Positions 18,476 to 28,141 of a stretch of 64,000 nucleotides of DNA are shown here, in pieces. Source of the DNA: Tritonibacter horizontis (GTDB lineage Bacteria; Pseudomonadota; Alphaproteobacteria; Rhodobacterales; Rhodobacteraceae); the NCBI RefSeq assembly GCF_001518015.1, contig NZ_LPUY01000008.1, positions 186,001-250,000 on the forward strand, read 5' to 3'. Position numbers and translations under genes: made by a program. The notes beneath the pieces were generated by a model. The model saw nothing but the letters and a program-made list of their open reading frames with translations. It had not been told where the DNA came from and searched no databases. Every line of letters starts with the position of its first letter. Within the stretch, counting starts at the first letter, position 1.

Positions 18476-18561
18476 TGGTGCCCAGAAGAGGACTCGAACC
18501 TCCACGTCCTTTCGGACACTAGCACCTGAAGCTAGCGCGTCTACCATTCCGCCATCTGGGC
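18476..18561 (-). tRNA. tRNA-Leu(CAG), copy 1, CCA encoded
   Basis: GCCCAGA and TCTGGGC form a 7-bp acceptor stem, followed by A and encoded CCA. The anticodon arm CTAGC-TTCAGGT-GCTAG presents CAG, reading CTG codons. A long variable arm (GTCC-GAAA-GGAC) is diagnostic of tRNA-Leu. It differs from the second copy by a single base, in the variable-arm loop. Confidence 0.95.
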
Positions 18562-18739
18562 ACAGATGAGGTGTGAGGCGTTCTAGGCAGGTTCAGCCTC
18601 GGCTGCAAGTGGAAAATTGACTGAGGCCGCAAAAGACTGCGCCTTGCGGGACGGGATAAGCCGCAGAATTCGCGATGGTTTTCCCCGAGCGAAACTCAGG
18701 GTCATGAATTTGCGATTGGGGGTTTTGATTGGGAAAGAG

Positions 18740-18825
18740 TGGTGCCCAGAAGAGGACTCGAACCTCCACGTCCTTGCGGACACTAGCACCTGAAGCTAGC
18801 GCGTCTACCATTCCGCCATCTGGGC
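18740..18825 (-). tRNA. tRNA-Leu(CAG), copy 2, CCA encoded
   Basis: This copy has the same structure and anticodon as the copy 178 bases downstream on the same strand. The two are identical except for one base in the variable-arm loop. The short 5' leader (CATCTGT) is also shared, so a local tandem duplication is likely. Copy 2 is transcribed first if the two share a promoter. Confidence 0.95.
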
Positions 18826-19018
18826 ACAGATGTCGTGAGGGCGGCGTATAATCCGAGTCGCAGAACGCGTCAAACGGATATTTCGGTTTTTCCGGAGAAT
18901 CCTGTGGCGTCCGGGCCGTTTCCGCAGGGATGAGGCCTGCGCGTGGCGTTTTGCGCCTTGTTTGAAAGGGCTTGGGGCGGTAGATCGGGACAACAGCTAG
19001 CGCGAGAGGAGCCAAGTC

Positions 19019-20008
19019 ATGTCCAAACTGGTCACCATCTATGGCGGGTCCGGGTTTGTCGGTCGTTATATTACGCGCCGCATGGCCAAGGCGGGCTGGC
19101 GCGTTCGCGTTGCGGTGCGTCGCCCGAACGAGGCGATGCATGTGAAGCCCTATGGCGTTCCGGGCCAGGTCGAACCTGTGTTCTGTAATATCCGGGACGA
19201 CGCCTCGGTCGCGGCAGTGATGGCGGGTGCGGACGCGGTTGTGAACTGTGTCGGCGTGCTGAACGAGGTGGGCAAGAATACTTTCACGGCGGTTCAGTCC
19301 GAAGGTGCGGGCCGTATCGCACGGATCGCCGCCGAGGGCGGCGTCGCGACCCTGGTCCATCTTTCTGCAATTGGCGCTGATGCCGACGGTGAAAGCGACT
19401 ATGCGCGCACCAAGGCAGAAGGCGAAGCTGCGGTTCTTGCGGCCTTCCCGAGTGCGATGATCCTGCGCCCATCGGTGATTTTCGGTACTGAGGATCAGTT
19501 CTTCAACCGGTTCGCGGCGATGACGCGCCTTGGTCCGGTTCTGCCCATCGCTGCAGGTGGCACGAAATTCCAGCCCATCTATGTTGACGATGTGGCCCAG
19601 GCCGCTGTTGCCGGCGTTCTTGGTCAATCGGAGCCCGGCGTCTATGAATTGGGTGGCCCGGAGGTCAAGACGTTCTCTGCCCTGATGCAGGATATGCTCA
19701 AGGTCATCAATCGCCGCCGTTTGGTGCTGCCGCTGCCGAATTTTGCCGCAGGTCTGATGGCATTCAGCTTTGATCTTGCGCAATCCGCCTCGTTCGGGCT
19801 GTTCACCAATTCACTGCTGACCCGCGATCAGCTGAAAAGCCTGCAGTCCGACAATGTTGTGGCGGACACTGCCAAGGGGATTTCTGACCTCGGGATCGAG
19901 CCCGTGTCCATGGGGTCGGTGCTGCCGGACTACCTGTGGAAATTCCGCCCGAGTGGTCAATATGACGAGCTGACCAAATCCGCTCGTCACCTGCGGGGCG
20001 ATGCCTGA
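19019..20008 (+). CDS. NDUFA9-like NAD(P)-binding protein (complex I-associated SDR family)
   Basis: 329 aa, atypical extended SDR. The N-terminal Rossmann motif GGSGFVG is at 9-15. The catalytic Tyr/Lys pair is not in the classical YxxxK context (SDYARTKAEGE is the corresponding region). Homologues are related to the NDUFA9 accessory subunit of respiratory complex I and bind NADPH structurally. In Rhodobacteraceae this gene is typically found beside uppP, as here (converging, 69 bases apart). An AGAGGAG ribosome binding site supports the ATG. Confidence 0.83.
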   Translation: MSKLVTIYGGSGFVGRYITRRMAKAGWRVRVAVRRPNEAMHVKPYGVPGQVEPVFCNIRDDASVAAVMAGADAVVNCVGVLNEVGKNTFTAVQSEGAGRIARIAAEGGVATLVHLSAIGADADGESDYARTKAEGEAAVLAAFPSAMILRPSVIFGTEDQFFNRFAAMTRLGPVLPIAAGGTKFQPIYVDDVAQAAVAGVLGQSEPGVYELGGPEVKTFSALMQDMLKVINRRRLVLPLPNFAAGLMAFSFDLAQSASFGLFTNSLLTRDQLKSLQSDNVVADTAKGISDLGIEPVSMGSVLPDYLWKFRPSGQYDELTKSARHLRGDA

Positions 20009-20077
20009 CCCGGCATCCACTGCCATACTGTAATGCTGTGACCGGCGCGGGGAGCCTAGCCCTGCGCCGGTCCTGTT

Positions 20078-20881
20078 TCAGCTATAGGCAATTGCCAGCA
20101 GGACAATGCCCAACAGGACCCGGTAAATCACATAGGGCGTAAAGCTGACCGACCGCAGAAGGCGCATCATGATGGTGAGTGCAGCAAGGGCCGACAGCAT
20201 GGCCAGCAGGGCCGCGATCCCCATGTCCCGCATGAGGGCGGTATTGGCATCCAGCGCCACCTCGGTCCCAAGCAGGAGACCGGAGGCCATGATGGTCGGG
20301 ATCGACATCAGCATGGCGACCCGGGCGCCATCTTCGCGGCTGTAGCCGAGCTGGCGCGCCCCGGTGATGGTGATGCCGGACCGCGATGTGCCGGGGATCA
20401 GCGCAATCATCTGCCACAGCCCCATGATGAACGCATCGCGCAATCCCCAGTCCTTCATCGTCTTGTGGGTCTTGCCCCATTGGTCCGCAGCATAAAGGAC
20501 AATCCCGAAACCGAGCATGGTCCAGCCGATCACGGCCATCGAGCGCAGCGCGTCGCTTAGACCAGTAAAATGCAGGAAGGCCCCAAAAATGACCGTCGGA
20601 ATGGTGGCCACGATCAACCCCATGGCAAGCCGCGCGCCCGGGGTGTCGAGCCGGCCGGTCAAGGCTCTGGGCAGCCCGGCCAGCCCCTGACGGACATCGC
20701 TCCAGAAATACAGGACAACGGCGGCCAGCGTCCCCACATGCACGGCGACATCAATGGCCTGACCCTGGTCCGTCATACCGGTGAGCTGAGGCAGGAGAAT
20801 CAGATGACCTGAGGAAGAAACAGGCAAGAATTCGGTTATGCCCTGAATCAGGGCAACAAGTATTAATTGAAACACGGGCAT
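20078..20881 (-). CDS. uppP: Undecaprenyl-diphosphate phosphatase
   Basis: 267 aa, a polytopic inner-membrane BacA/UppP enzyme that dephosphorylates undecaprenyl diphosphate to recycle the cell-wall lipid carrier. QGITEFLPVSSSGHL at 13-27 is the first active-site region and PGTSRSGITIT the second. It is divergent from gltD. The shared 236-base region holds two palindromes. Confidence 0.95.
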   Translation of the reverse strand: MPVFQLILVALIQGITEFLPVSSSGHLILLPQLTGMTDQGQAIDVAVHVGTLAAVVLYFWSDVRQGLAGLPRALTGRLDTPGARLAMGLIVATIPTVIFGAFLHFTGLSDALRSMAVIGWTMLGFGIVLYAADQWGKTHKTMKDWGLRDAFIMGLWQMIALIPGTSRSGITITGARQLGYSREDGARVAMLMSIPTIMASGLLLGTEVALDANTALMRDMGIAALLAMLSALAALTIMMRLLRSVSFTPYVIYRVLLGIVLLAIAYS

Positions 20882-20967
20882 GGATCAGTCGTCCGAAGGT
20901 GCTGGAGTAAAAGGGAATTTGCTATAACTCTATGTATAGGCCTGTTGATTTTAATAGGAAGTCTCAA

Positions 20968-20990
20968 TTTAGGTCCGAATCGGATCTAAA
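20968..20990. promoter_or_regulatory. 23-bp near-perfect palindrome upstream of uppP and gltD
   Basis: TTTAGGTCCGA, one central A, then TCGGATCTAAA: 10 of 11 positions are symmetric. It lies 87 bases from the uppP ATG and 127 from the gltD GTG, in an AT-rich stretch of the divergent region. No T-run makes it a terminator. I take it as a candidate operator; the regulator is unknown. Confidence 0.5.
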
Positions 20991-21045
20991 AATTCTGTAC
21001 AATAGCTCCAAAAGAGGTATTCAAAGCGGAGAGGCCTGAAAATAG

Positions 21046-21060
21046 GTCAGCATTGCTGAC
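21046..21060. promoter_or_regulatory. 15-bp perfect palindrome upstream of gltD (shared with the petP-ilvE region)
   Basis: GTCAGCA-T-TGCTGAC is perfectly symmetric and ends 57 bases before the gltD start. The same 15-mer with one change is found at 50136-50150 between petP and ilvE. It is a candidate binding site for one dimeric regulator controlling both loci. Confidence 0.6.
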
Positions 21061-21117
21061 GTTTATCGAATTTGAAGGTTCTGAACGATCGCCGCCAGCC
21101 AGAAGGAGAGTTCCGCC

Positions 21118-22560
21118 GTGGCCAAGCAACCGATGCTGAAATTCGTGAACATTAGTCGCGATATGCCCGAGAAGCGAACTGCTGAAACACGCAGGGAAGA
21201 TTTCGACGAGATCTATGCGGAATTCGCGGCGGCGAAGGCAGAAGAGCAGTCCAGCCGGTGCAGCCAGTGCGGCGTGCCTTATTGTCAGACCCATTGTCCG
21301 TTGCACAACAACATCCCCGATTGGTTGCATCTGACGGCAACGGGCCGCCTGGAAGAGGCCTATGCCACCAGCCAGGCCACCAATACCTTTCCCGAGATTT
21401 GTGGTCGCATCTGCCCGCAGGACCGCCTGTGCGAAGGCAATTGCGTGATCGAGCAATCCGGCCATGGCACCGTCACGATCGGCGCTGTCGAAAAATACAT
21501 CACCGACACCGCCTGGGAAAAAGGCTGGGTGAAACCAAATGCGCCGCGAGTCGAGCGCCCGGAATCTGTCGGTGTCATCGGCGCAGGCCCAGGCGGGCTG
21601 GCGGCGGCGGACATGCTGCGCAAGGCGGGTGTTCAGGTGACGGTCTATGATCGCTATGATCGCGCGGGCGGGTTGATGACCTACGGCATCCCCGGCTTCA
21701 AACTGGAAAAAGACGTGGTGATGCGTCGCAACAAGCTGTTGGAAGACGGCGGTGTCACCTTTGTAATGAACTGCAATATCGGCGTGGATATGTCCTTTGA
21801 CGATATTCGCGAAAAACATGATGCGGTGATCATTGCCACCGGCGTTTACAAATCCCGTGACCTGACCATGCCCGGCTCCGGGGCGACAGGGATCGTCAAG
21901 GCGATTGATTTCCTGACCGCCTCCAACCGGGTTGCCAATTTTGGCGATAGCGTGCCGGAGTATGAGGACGGAACCTACAACGCCGCGAGCAAGAACGTCG
22001 TCGTCATCGGCGGCGGTGACACCGCCATGGATTGCGTGCGGACCTCCATCCGCCAGGGCGCGAACTCGGTCAAATGTCTCTATCGTCGCGATCGGGCGAA
22101 TATGCCGGGTTCGCAGCGCGAAGTGCAAAACGCCGAAGAAGAAGGCGTGGTGTTCGAATGGCTCTCGGCGCCCAAAGGCTTCACCGACACAGACGGCAAG
22201 GTCGCGGGCGTTATGGTGCAGAAAATGCGTCTGGGTCAGCCGGATGCCTCTGGGCGTCAGGCCCCGGAAGTGATCGAGGGCGCGGATTACGTTGAAGACG
22301 CAGATCTGGTCATCAAGGCGCTTGGCTTTGAACCCGAGGACCTGCCGACCCTTTGGGGCCAATCGAACCTGCCAGTCACGCGCTGGGGGACGATCAAGGC
22401 AGAATTCCGCACCGGGGCAACCAATCTGGACGGTGTCTATGCGGTCGGCGATATCGTGCGCGGTGCCAGCCTTGTGGTCTGGGCGATCAAGGACGGGCGC
22501 GATTGTGCCGAGGCGATCCTTGACCGGTTCAACATCACCCAGGCTGTCGCGGCCGAGTAA
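21118..22560 (+). CDS. gltD: Glutamate synthase (NADPH) small subunit
   Basis: 480 aa. It takes electrons from NADPH and passes them to the large subunit for glutamate synthesis from glutamine and 2-oxoglutarate. Two N-terminal four-cysteine clusters for [4Fe-4S] binding are visible: C48, C51, C56, C60 and C95, C99, C105, C109. The FAD motif GVIGAGPGGLAAA and the NADPH motif VVIGGGDTAMDCV follow. The start is GTG at 21118 with an AGGAGAG site. It precedes gltB by 74 bases, the reverse of the E. coli gltB-gltD order. Confidence 0.96.
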   Translation: MAKQPMLKFVNISRDMPEKRTAETRREDFDEIYAEFAAAKAEEQSSRCSQCGVPYCQTHCPLHNNIPDWLHLTATGRLEEAYATSQATNTFPEICGRICPQDRLCEGNCVIEQSGHGTVTIGAVEKYITDTAWEKGWVKPNAPRVERPESVGVIGAGPGGLAAADMLRKAGVQVTVYDRYDRAGGLMTYGIPGFKLEKDVVMRRNKLLEDGGVTFVMNCNIGVDMSFDDIREKHDAVIIATGVYKSRDLTMPGSGATGIVKAIDFLTASNRVANFGDSVPEYEDGTYNAASKNVVVIGGGDTAMDCVRTSIRQGANSVKCLYRRDRANMPGSQREVQNAEEEGVVFEWLSAPKGFTDTDGKVAGVMVQKMRLGQPDASGRQAPEVIEGADYVEDADLVIKALGFEPEDLPTLWGQSNLPVTRWGTIKAEFRTGATNLDGVYAVGDIVRGASLVVWAIKDGRDCAEAILDRFNITQAVAAE

Positions 22561-22634
22561 TTCACGGAATTTTCCGAGCGGTCGGGCGCCCCTGAAACAA
22601 GGCGCGGCGCCACCGCCAGGCAGAGGAGAAGACA

Positions 22635-25600
22635 ATGACCAAATACGATGAGAGCTGGGTCCGCGCCGAAGAGGCAAAGCGCAAATGGATGGCTGAAAAC
22701 GGGCTGTACTCCGAACAGGAAGAGCATTCTTCCTGCGGTGTTGGCCTCGTGGTGTCCGTCGATGGCTCCAAAAGCCGTCAGGTTGTGGATGCCGGCATCG
22801 CCGCCCTGCGCGCGATCTGGCACCGGGGGGCTGTCGATGCGGATGGCAAGACCGGCGATGGCGCGGGTATCCACGTGCAAATTCCGGTGCCCTTCTTCCA
22901 CGATCAGGTGAAGCGTACCGGTCACGAGCCGCGCAAGGACGAGCTGATGGCCGTTGGGCAGGTCTTTCTGCCGCGTACGGATTTCGGTGCACAGGAAACC
23001 TGCCGGACCATCGTCGAGGCCGAAGTGCTGCGCATGGGCTACTATATCTACGGCTGGCGCCATGTGCCGGTGGATGTGACCTGCCTGGGTGAAAAAGCCA
23101 ACGCCACCCGCCCGGAGATCGAGCAGATCCTGATCTCCAACTCCAAAGGGGTCGACGAGGAAACGTTTGAGCGCGAGCTTTATGTCATCCGTCGCCGTAT
23201 CGAAAAGGCCGCGGCCGCGGCGCAGGTTGGCGCGCTTTATATCGCATCGCTGTCCTGCCGGTCGATCATCTACAAAGGCATGATGCTGGCCGAGCAGGTT
23301 GCCGTGTTCTACCCCGACCTGATGGATGCGCGGTTCGAGAGCGCCTTTGCGATCTATCACCAGCGCTATTCCACCAACACGTTCCCGCAGTGGTGGCTGG
23401 CACAGCCGTTCCGCATGCTTGCGCATAACGGCGAAATCAACACGTTGAAGGGCAACCTCAACTGGATGAAAAGCCATGAGATCCGCATGGCAAGCGCAAC
23501 TTTTGGCGACCATGCCGAAGACATCAAACCGATCGTGGCGAACGGGTCGTCTGACTCTGCCGCGCTTGATTCCGTGTTCGAGGTTCTGGTGCGGGCCGGC
23601 CGGTCTGCGCCGATGGCGAAGACCATGCTGGTGCCCGAGTCCTGGTCGAAACAGGCCGAAGAGCTGCCTCAGGCCTGGCGCGACATGTATTCCTATTGCA
23701 ACGCCGTGATGGAACCCTGGGATGGTCCCGCAGCCCTTGCGATGACCGATGGCCGCTGGGTCTGTGCTGGTCTTGACCGCAACGGCCTGCGTCCGATGCG
23801 TTATGTGGTGACAGGCGACGGGCTGGTGATTGCCGGCTCCGAAGCGGGCATGGTGCCCATCGACGAGGCCACCGTGGTCGAAAAGGGCGCGTTGGGCCCG
23901 GGCCAGATGCTCGCCGTGGACATGCAAAAAGGCCAGCTGTACCACGACGTTGAAATCAAGGACAAACTTTCCCGCGCCTTGCCCTTTGGCGATTGGGTCG
24001 AAAAGGTCAACGACCTGGACGAGGTGCTGGGGGGCGTGTCCGAAGCACCGCTGTTCTCGGGCGAAGAGTTGCGCCGCCGCCAGATCGCTGCCGGCTATAC
24101 CATCGAAGAACTGGAACAGATCCTGTCGCCGATGGCCGAAGACGGCAAGGAGAGCCTTGCATCGATGGGGGACGATACCCCCTCTGCCGTACTGTCGAAA
24201 CAGTACCGCCCGCTCAGCCATTTCTTCCGCCAGAACTTCTCGCAGGTGACCAACCCGCCCATCGATTCCTTGCGCGAATTCAGGGTGATGAGCCTGAAGA
24301 CCCGGTTCGGCAACCTCAAGAACGTGCTGGACGAGGACAGCTCCCAGACCGAAATCGTGGTGCTGGAAAGCCCCTTTGTCGGCAACGCGCAGTGGGACAA
24401 TCTGGTTGAAAACCTCGGTGCCAAACTGGCAGAAATCGACTGTACCTTCGCTCCCGGCGAGAAGTCGCTGCATACCGCCTTGGCCCGCATCCGGTCAGAG
24501 GTCGAAGAGGCCGTTCGCTCCGGGGCCGGGCATATTGTTCTGACCGATCAGTTCTCTGGCGTGGGCAAGGTCGCGATGCCGATGATCCTTGCGACATCCG
24601 CCGTGCACTCTCACCTGATCCGTCAGGGCCTGCGCACCTTCTGCTCGCTCAACGTGCGGTCGGCAGAATGCATTGATCCGCATTACTTTGCGGTTCTGAT
24701 CGGCTGTGGCGCGACCGTTGTGAACGCCTATCTGGCCGAGGATTCTCTGGCAGACCGGATTGAACGCGGCCTGTTGGACGGCACGCTGAGCGAAAACGTC
24801 GCCCGCTACCGTGAGGCCATCGACCAGGGCCTGCTGAAGATCATGGCGAAGATGGGGATCTCGGTTATTTCCTCTTATCGCGGTGGTCTGAACTTTGAGG
24901 CCGTCGGGCTTTCGCGTGCCATGGTCGCGGAATATTTCCCCGGCATGACCTCGCGCATTTCCGGCATCGGCGTCTCGGGTATTCAGGTCAAGGCAGAAGA
25001 AATCCACGCCAAGGGCTGGAACATGCCGGAAGGCATCCTGCCTATCGGTGGTTTCTACAAGGCGCGGAAATCCGGCGAGACCCACGCGTGGGAAGCGACC
25101 TCGATGCACATGATGCAGATGGCCTGCAACCGTGCCTCTTTTGAGCTGTGGAAACAGTATTCGGCCAAGATGCAGTCGAACCCGCCGATCCATCTGAGGG
25201 ACCTTCTGGACATCAAACCATTGGGCAAGGCGATCCCGATTGAAGAGGTCGAAAGCATCACCTCGATCCGCAAACGCTTTGTCACGCCGGGCATGTCGCT
25301 GGGCGCGCTCAGCCCCGAAGCGCACAAGACGCTGAACGTTGCGATGAACCGCATCGGTGCCAAGTCCGACTCGGGCGAGGGTGGCGAAGATCCGGCGCAT
25401 TTCGTACCCGAAGCCAACGGGGACAACCCGTCGGCCAAGATCAAGCAGGTCGCCTCGGGTCGCTTTGGTGTCACCGCCGAGTATCTGAACCAGTGTGAAG
25501 AGCTGGAAATCAAGGTCGCACAGGGCGCCAAACCCGGTGAGGGCGGCCAGCTGCCGGGCATGAAGGTTACCGACCTGATCGCCCGTCTGCGTCACTCGAC

Positions 25601-27167
25601 CAAGGGCGTGACGCTGATTTCACCGCCGCCGCACCACGATATCTACTCGATCGAGGATCTGGCGCAGCTGATCTATGACCTGAAGCAGATCAACCCGCGC
25701 TGCAAGGTGACGGTGAAACTGGTGTCCTCCTCGGGCGTTGGCACGATTGCAGCCGGCGTGGCCAAGGCCAAGGCCGATGTGATCCTGATCTCGGGTCACA
25801 ACGGCGGCACCGGCGCATCGCCTGCCACCTCGATCAAATATGCCGGCCTGCCGTGGGAGATGGGCCTGACCGAAGCGCATCAGGTTCTGGCGATGAACAA
25901 TCTGCGCGGGCGTGTGACCCTGCGGACAGACGGCGGCCTGCGGACCGGTCGTGACATCGTCATGGCGGCGATGATGGGGGCCGAGGAATACGGCATCGGC
26001 ACCGCCGCACTGATCGCGATGGGCTGCATCATGGTACGTCAGTGTCAGTCCAACACCTGCCCTGTCGGTGTCTGCACCCAGGATGAGGCTCTGCGGGGCA
26101 AGTTCACCGGCAACGCCGATAAAGTGGTGAACCTGATCACCTTCTACGCGCAGGAAGTGCGCGAAATCCTCGCTTCTATCGGGGCCCGTAGCCTGGATGA
26201 GGTGATCGGTCGTGCGGATCTTCTGGCGCAGGTTTCGCGCGGGTCCGCGCATCTCGACGATCTTGACCTCAACCCGCTGCTGATCACCGTCGATGGCTCT
26301 GCCAGCATCGTCTACAACCGTGAGAAGCCGCGCAACGAGGTGCCCGATACGCTGGATGCGGAAATCGTGTGCGACGCCGCGCGGTTCCTCAAGGACGGCG
26401 AGAAGATGCAGCTGTCCTACGCAGTACAGAACACCCATCGTACCGTGGGCACCCGCACATCGAGCCATATCGTGCAGAACTTTGGCATGCGCAACAAACT
26501 GCAACCCGACCATCTGACGGTAAAGCTGCAAGGCTCTGCCGGTCAGTCGCTGGGTGCCTTTGCCGCGCCGGGTCTGAAACTGGAGGTTTCCGGCGACGCC
26601 AACGACTATGTCGGTAAGGGTCTGTCGGGCGGCATCATTGTGGTGCGTCCGCCGCAGGTCAGCCCGCTGCAGGCCTCGGAGAACACCATCGTCGGCAACA
26701 CTGTCCTATATGGCGCCACCGATGGGTACCTCTTTGCGGCCGGTCGCGCCGGGGAACGCTTTGCCGTGCGGAACTCGGGGGCCAAGGTGGTGATCGAGGG
26801 CTGCGGTACCAATGGTTGCGAATACATGACCGGCGGCGTTGCGGTGATCCTCGGGACCATCGGCGCAAACTTTGGCGCCGGGATGACCGGTGGCATGGCC
26901 TATCTCTATGATCCATCGGGGACGGCACAGGACCTGATGAACATGGAAAGCATCGTCACCTGCCCGGTCACCGTTGACCATTGGGAAGCCGAACTGAAGA
27001 CGCTGATCGAGCAGCACCAGCAGGAAACAGGCAGCCGCAAAGCCGCCGAAATCCTGCAGCACTGGGACAGCGAGAAGTCGAACTTCCTGCAGATCTGCCC
27101 CAAGGAAATGCTGAACAAGCTGGCGCATCCGATCGCAGTCGAACAATCGGCAGTCCCTGCCGAGTAA
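22635..27167 (+). CDS. gltB: Glutamate synthase (NADPH) large subunit
   Basis: 1510 aa, full length. The glutaminase domain begins at Cys34 (CGVGLVVSVDG), which should become the N-terminal nucleophile after propeptide removal. The central and FMN-binding domains follow, with the [3Fe-4S] cysteines near 1131-1144 (QCQSNTCPVGVC). The C-terminal beta-helix domain is glycine-rich (FGAGMTGGMAYLYDP). It works with gltD as the main ammonia-assimilation route when ammonia is scarce. Two hairpins follow, one of them a clear terminator. Confidence 0.97.
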   Translation: MTKYDESWVRAEEAKRKWMAENGLYSEQEEHSSCGVGLVVSVDGSKSRQVVDAGIAALRAIWHRGAVDADGKTGDGAGIHVQIPVPFFHDQVKRTGHEPRKDELMAVGQVFLPRTDFGAQETCRTIVEAEVLRMGYYIYGWRHVPVDVTCLGEKANATRPEIEQILISNSKGVDEETFERELYVIRRRIEKAAAAAQVGALYIASLSCRSIIYKGMMLAEQVAVFYPDLMDARFESAFAIYHQRYSTNTFPQWWLAQPFRMLAHNGEINTLKGNLNWMKSHEIRMASATFGDHAEDIKPIVANGSSDSAALDSVFEVLVRAGRSAPMAKTMLVPESWSKQAEELPQAWRDMYSYCNAVMEPWDGPAALAMTDGRWVCAGLDRNGLRPMRYVVTGDGLVIAGSEAGMVPIDEATVVEKGALGPGQMLAVDMQKGQLYHDVEIKDKLSRALPFGDWVEKVNDLDEVLGGVSEAPLFSGEELRRRQIAAGYTIEELEQILSPMAEDGKESLASMGDDTPSAVLSKQYRPLSHFFRQNFSQVTNPPIDSLREFRVMSLKTRFGNLKNVLDEDSSQTEIVVLESPFVGNAQWDNLVENLGAKLAEIDCTFAPGEKSLHTALARIRSEVEEAVRSGAGHIVLTDQFSGVGKVAMPMILATSAVHSHLIRQGLRTFCSLNVRSAECIDPHYFAVLIGCGATVVNAYLAEDSLADRIERGLLDGTLSENVARYREAIDQGLLKIMAKMGISVISSYRGGLNFEAVGLSRAMVAEYFPGMTSRISGIGVSGIQVKAEEIHAKGWNMPEGILPIGGFYKARKSGETHAWEATSMHMMQMACNRASFELWKQYSAKMQSNPPIHLRDLLDIKPLGKAIPIEEVESITSIRKRFVTPGMSLGALSPEAHKTLNVAMNRIGAKSDSGEGGEDPAHFVPEANGDNPSAKIKQVASGRFGVTAEYLNQCEELEIKVAQGAKPGEGGQLPGMKVTDLIARLRHSTKGVTLISPPPHHDIYSIEDLAQLIYDLKQINPRCKVTVKLVSSSGVGTIAAGVAKAKADVILISGHNGGTGASPATSIKYAGLPWEMGLTEAHQVLAMNNLRGRVTLRTDGGLRTGRDIVMAAMMGAEEYGIGTAALIAMGCIMVRQCQSNTCPVGVCTQDEALRGKFTGNADKVVNLITFYAQEVREILASIGARSLDEVIGRADLLAQVSRGSAHLDDLDLNPLLITVDGSASIVYNREKPRNEVPDTLDAEIVCDAARFLKDGEKMQLSYAVQNTHRTVGTRTSSHIVQNFGMRNKLQPDHLTVKLQGSAGQSLGAFAAPGLKLEVSGDANDYVGKGLSGGIIVVRPPQVSPLQASENTIVGNTVLYGATDGYLFAAGRAGERFAVRNSGAKVVIEGCGTNGCEYMTGGVAVILGTIGANFGAGMTGGMAYLYDPSGTAQDLMNMESIVTCPVTVDHWEAELKTLIEQHQQETGSRKAAEILQHWDSEKSNFLQICPKEMLNKLAHPIAVEQSAVPAE

Positions 27168-27183
27168 CTGACACCATCCCCGA

Positions 27184-27204
27184 GAATAAGAGTTCTTCTT
27201 ATTC
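27184..27204 (+). other. AT-rich hairpin after gltB
   Basis: GAATAAGA-GTTCT-TCTTATTC is a perfect 8-bp inverted repeat 16 bases after the gltB stop, just before the GC-rich terminator. It may be an RNA 3'-end or processing element. Confidence 0.5.
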
Positions 27205-27215
27205 CTGAACCTAAG

Positions 27216-27248
27216 CCCCGCTGTGCCCCAGGCCAGCGGGGTCTTTTT
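27216..27248 (+). terminator. Rho-independent terminator after gltB
   Basis: CCCCGCTG and CAGCGGGG form an 8-bp stem around a 10-base loop. TCTTTTT follows. Confidence 0.88.
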
Positions 27249-27334
27249 GTTGTCAGGGGCGCATGTAGCAGCAAGATGCCGACGGCGTGCTTTTCGCTGT
27301 TGGAGCCACTCCGGTCTCCGTTCTATAGAGGGGC

Positions 27335-28075
27335 ATGGCAAAGGCAGCGCGCAAGAAAACGTCCCGGTCCTCCAAATCGAACGCCGCGCGGTTCAGCCTG
27401 CGCGCGACCATCCTGCGTTTACGGCGATGGGTGCTGCGCACCCTCCTGGGCGGCATCGTGTTCCTGTTGCTGCTGATCGCATTGTTCTCCGTTGTGAACC
27501 CGCCCGTCACCCATACGATCTGGACCGAATACCGTCGCCTTGGCAGCGTCGAACGAAGCTGGGTCCCGATCGAGGAAATCGCACCCGTTTTGGCACGCTC
27601 CGTCGTCGCGGCCGAGGACGCGCGGTTTTGCGAACATTGGGGGTTCGATGTCGATGCCATCCGATCCGCGTTGGAGGCTGGCGCAAATCGCGGGGCCTCG
27701 ACCATCACCCAACAGGTGGTCAAGAATGTCTTCTTGTGGCAGGGCCGCAGTTGGCTGCGCAAGGCGTTGGAGACTTTCATCACGCCAGTGGTCGAAGCAA
27801 CCTGGAGCAAGCGGCGCATCGTCGAGGTCTATCTGAATGTTGCCGAGATGGGCGAAGGGATTTTTGGGGCCAATGCGGCGGCAGATCATTATTTCGGCAA
27901 AACGCCCGACGCGCTGACCGCGCAACAGGCGGCCTTGATCGCGGCACTTCTGCCCAATCCGAAAAAACGCTCGGCCGCGCAGCCCGGCGATTTCATGCGC
28001 AAAAGGGCTCGCCAGATTGCCGATGGGGCCGCCACGATAGAACGTGATGGGCGTGCGGCGTGTTTCCAGCATTGA
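27335..28075 (+). CDS. mtgA: Monofunctional biosynthetic peptidoglycan transglycosylase
   Basis: 246 aa. A basic cytoplasmic N-terminus is followed by one membrane anchor at about 34-54, then a GT51 transglycosylase domain. The catalytic glutamate is Glu94 in VVAAEDARFCEHWG; GASTITQQVVKNVFLW and RRIVEVYLNVAEMGEGIFG are family motifs. It polymerises lipid II into glycan strands in the periplasm. There is no transpeptidase domain. Confidence 0.94.
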   Translation: MAKAARKKTSRSSKSNAARFSLRATILRLRRWVLRTLLGGIVFLLLLIALFSVVNPPVTHTIWTEYRRLGSVERSWVPIEEIAPVLARSVVAAEDARFCEHWGFDVDAIRSALEAGANRGASTITQQVVKNVFLWQGRSWLRKALETFITPVVEATWSKRRIVEVYLNVAEMGEGIFGANAAADHYFGKTPDALTAQQAALIAALLPNPKKRSAAQPGDFMRKRARQIADGAATIERDGRAACFQH

Positions 28076-28141
28076 AGTTTTCGCCGTAGCAAGGCATTGC
28101 TGGAGAATACGCCCCTCAAATTCGGAGAGCTCAGGACAGCC

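Noticed and set aside
20986-22992. Long minus-strand frame of 668 codons opposite gltD
   Set aside because: It overlaps gltD completely and has no family motif. Shadow frame.
22437-24473. Long minus-strand frame of 678 codons opposite gltB/gltD
   Set aside because: It is a GC-skew shadow of the gltB and gltD reading frames, with no recognisable domain or ribosome binding site.
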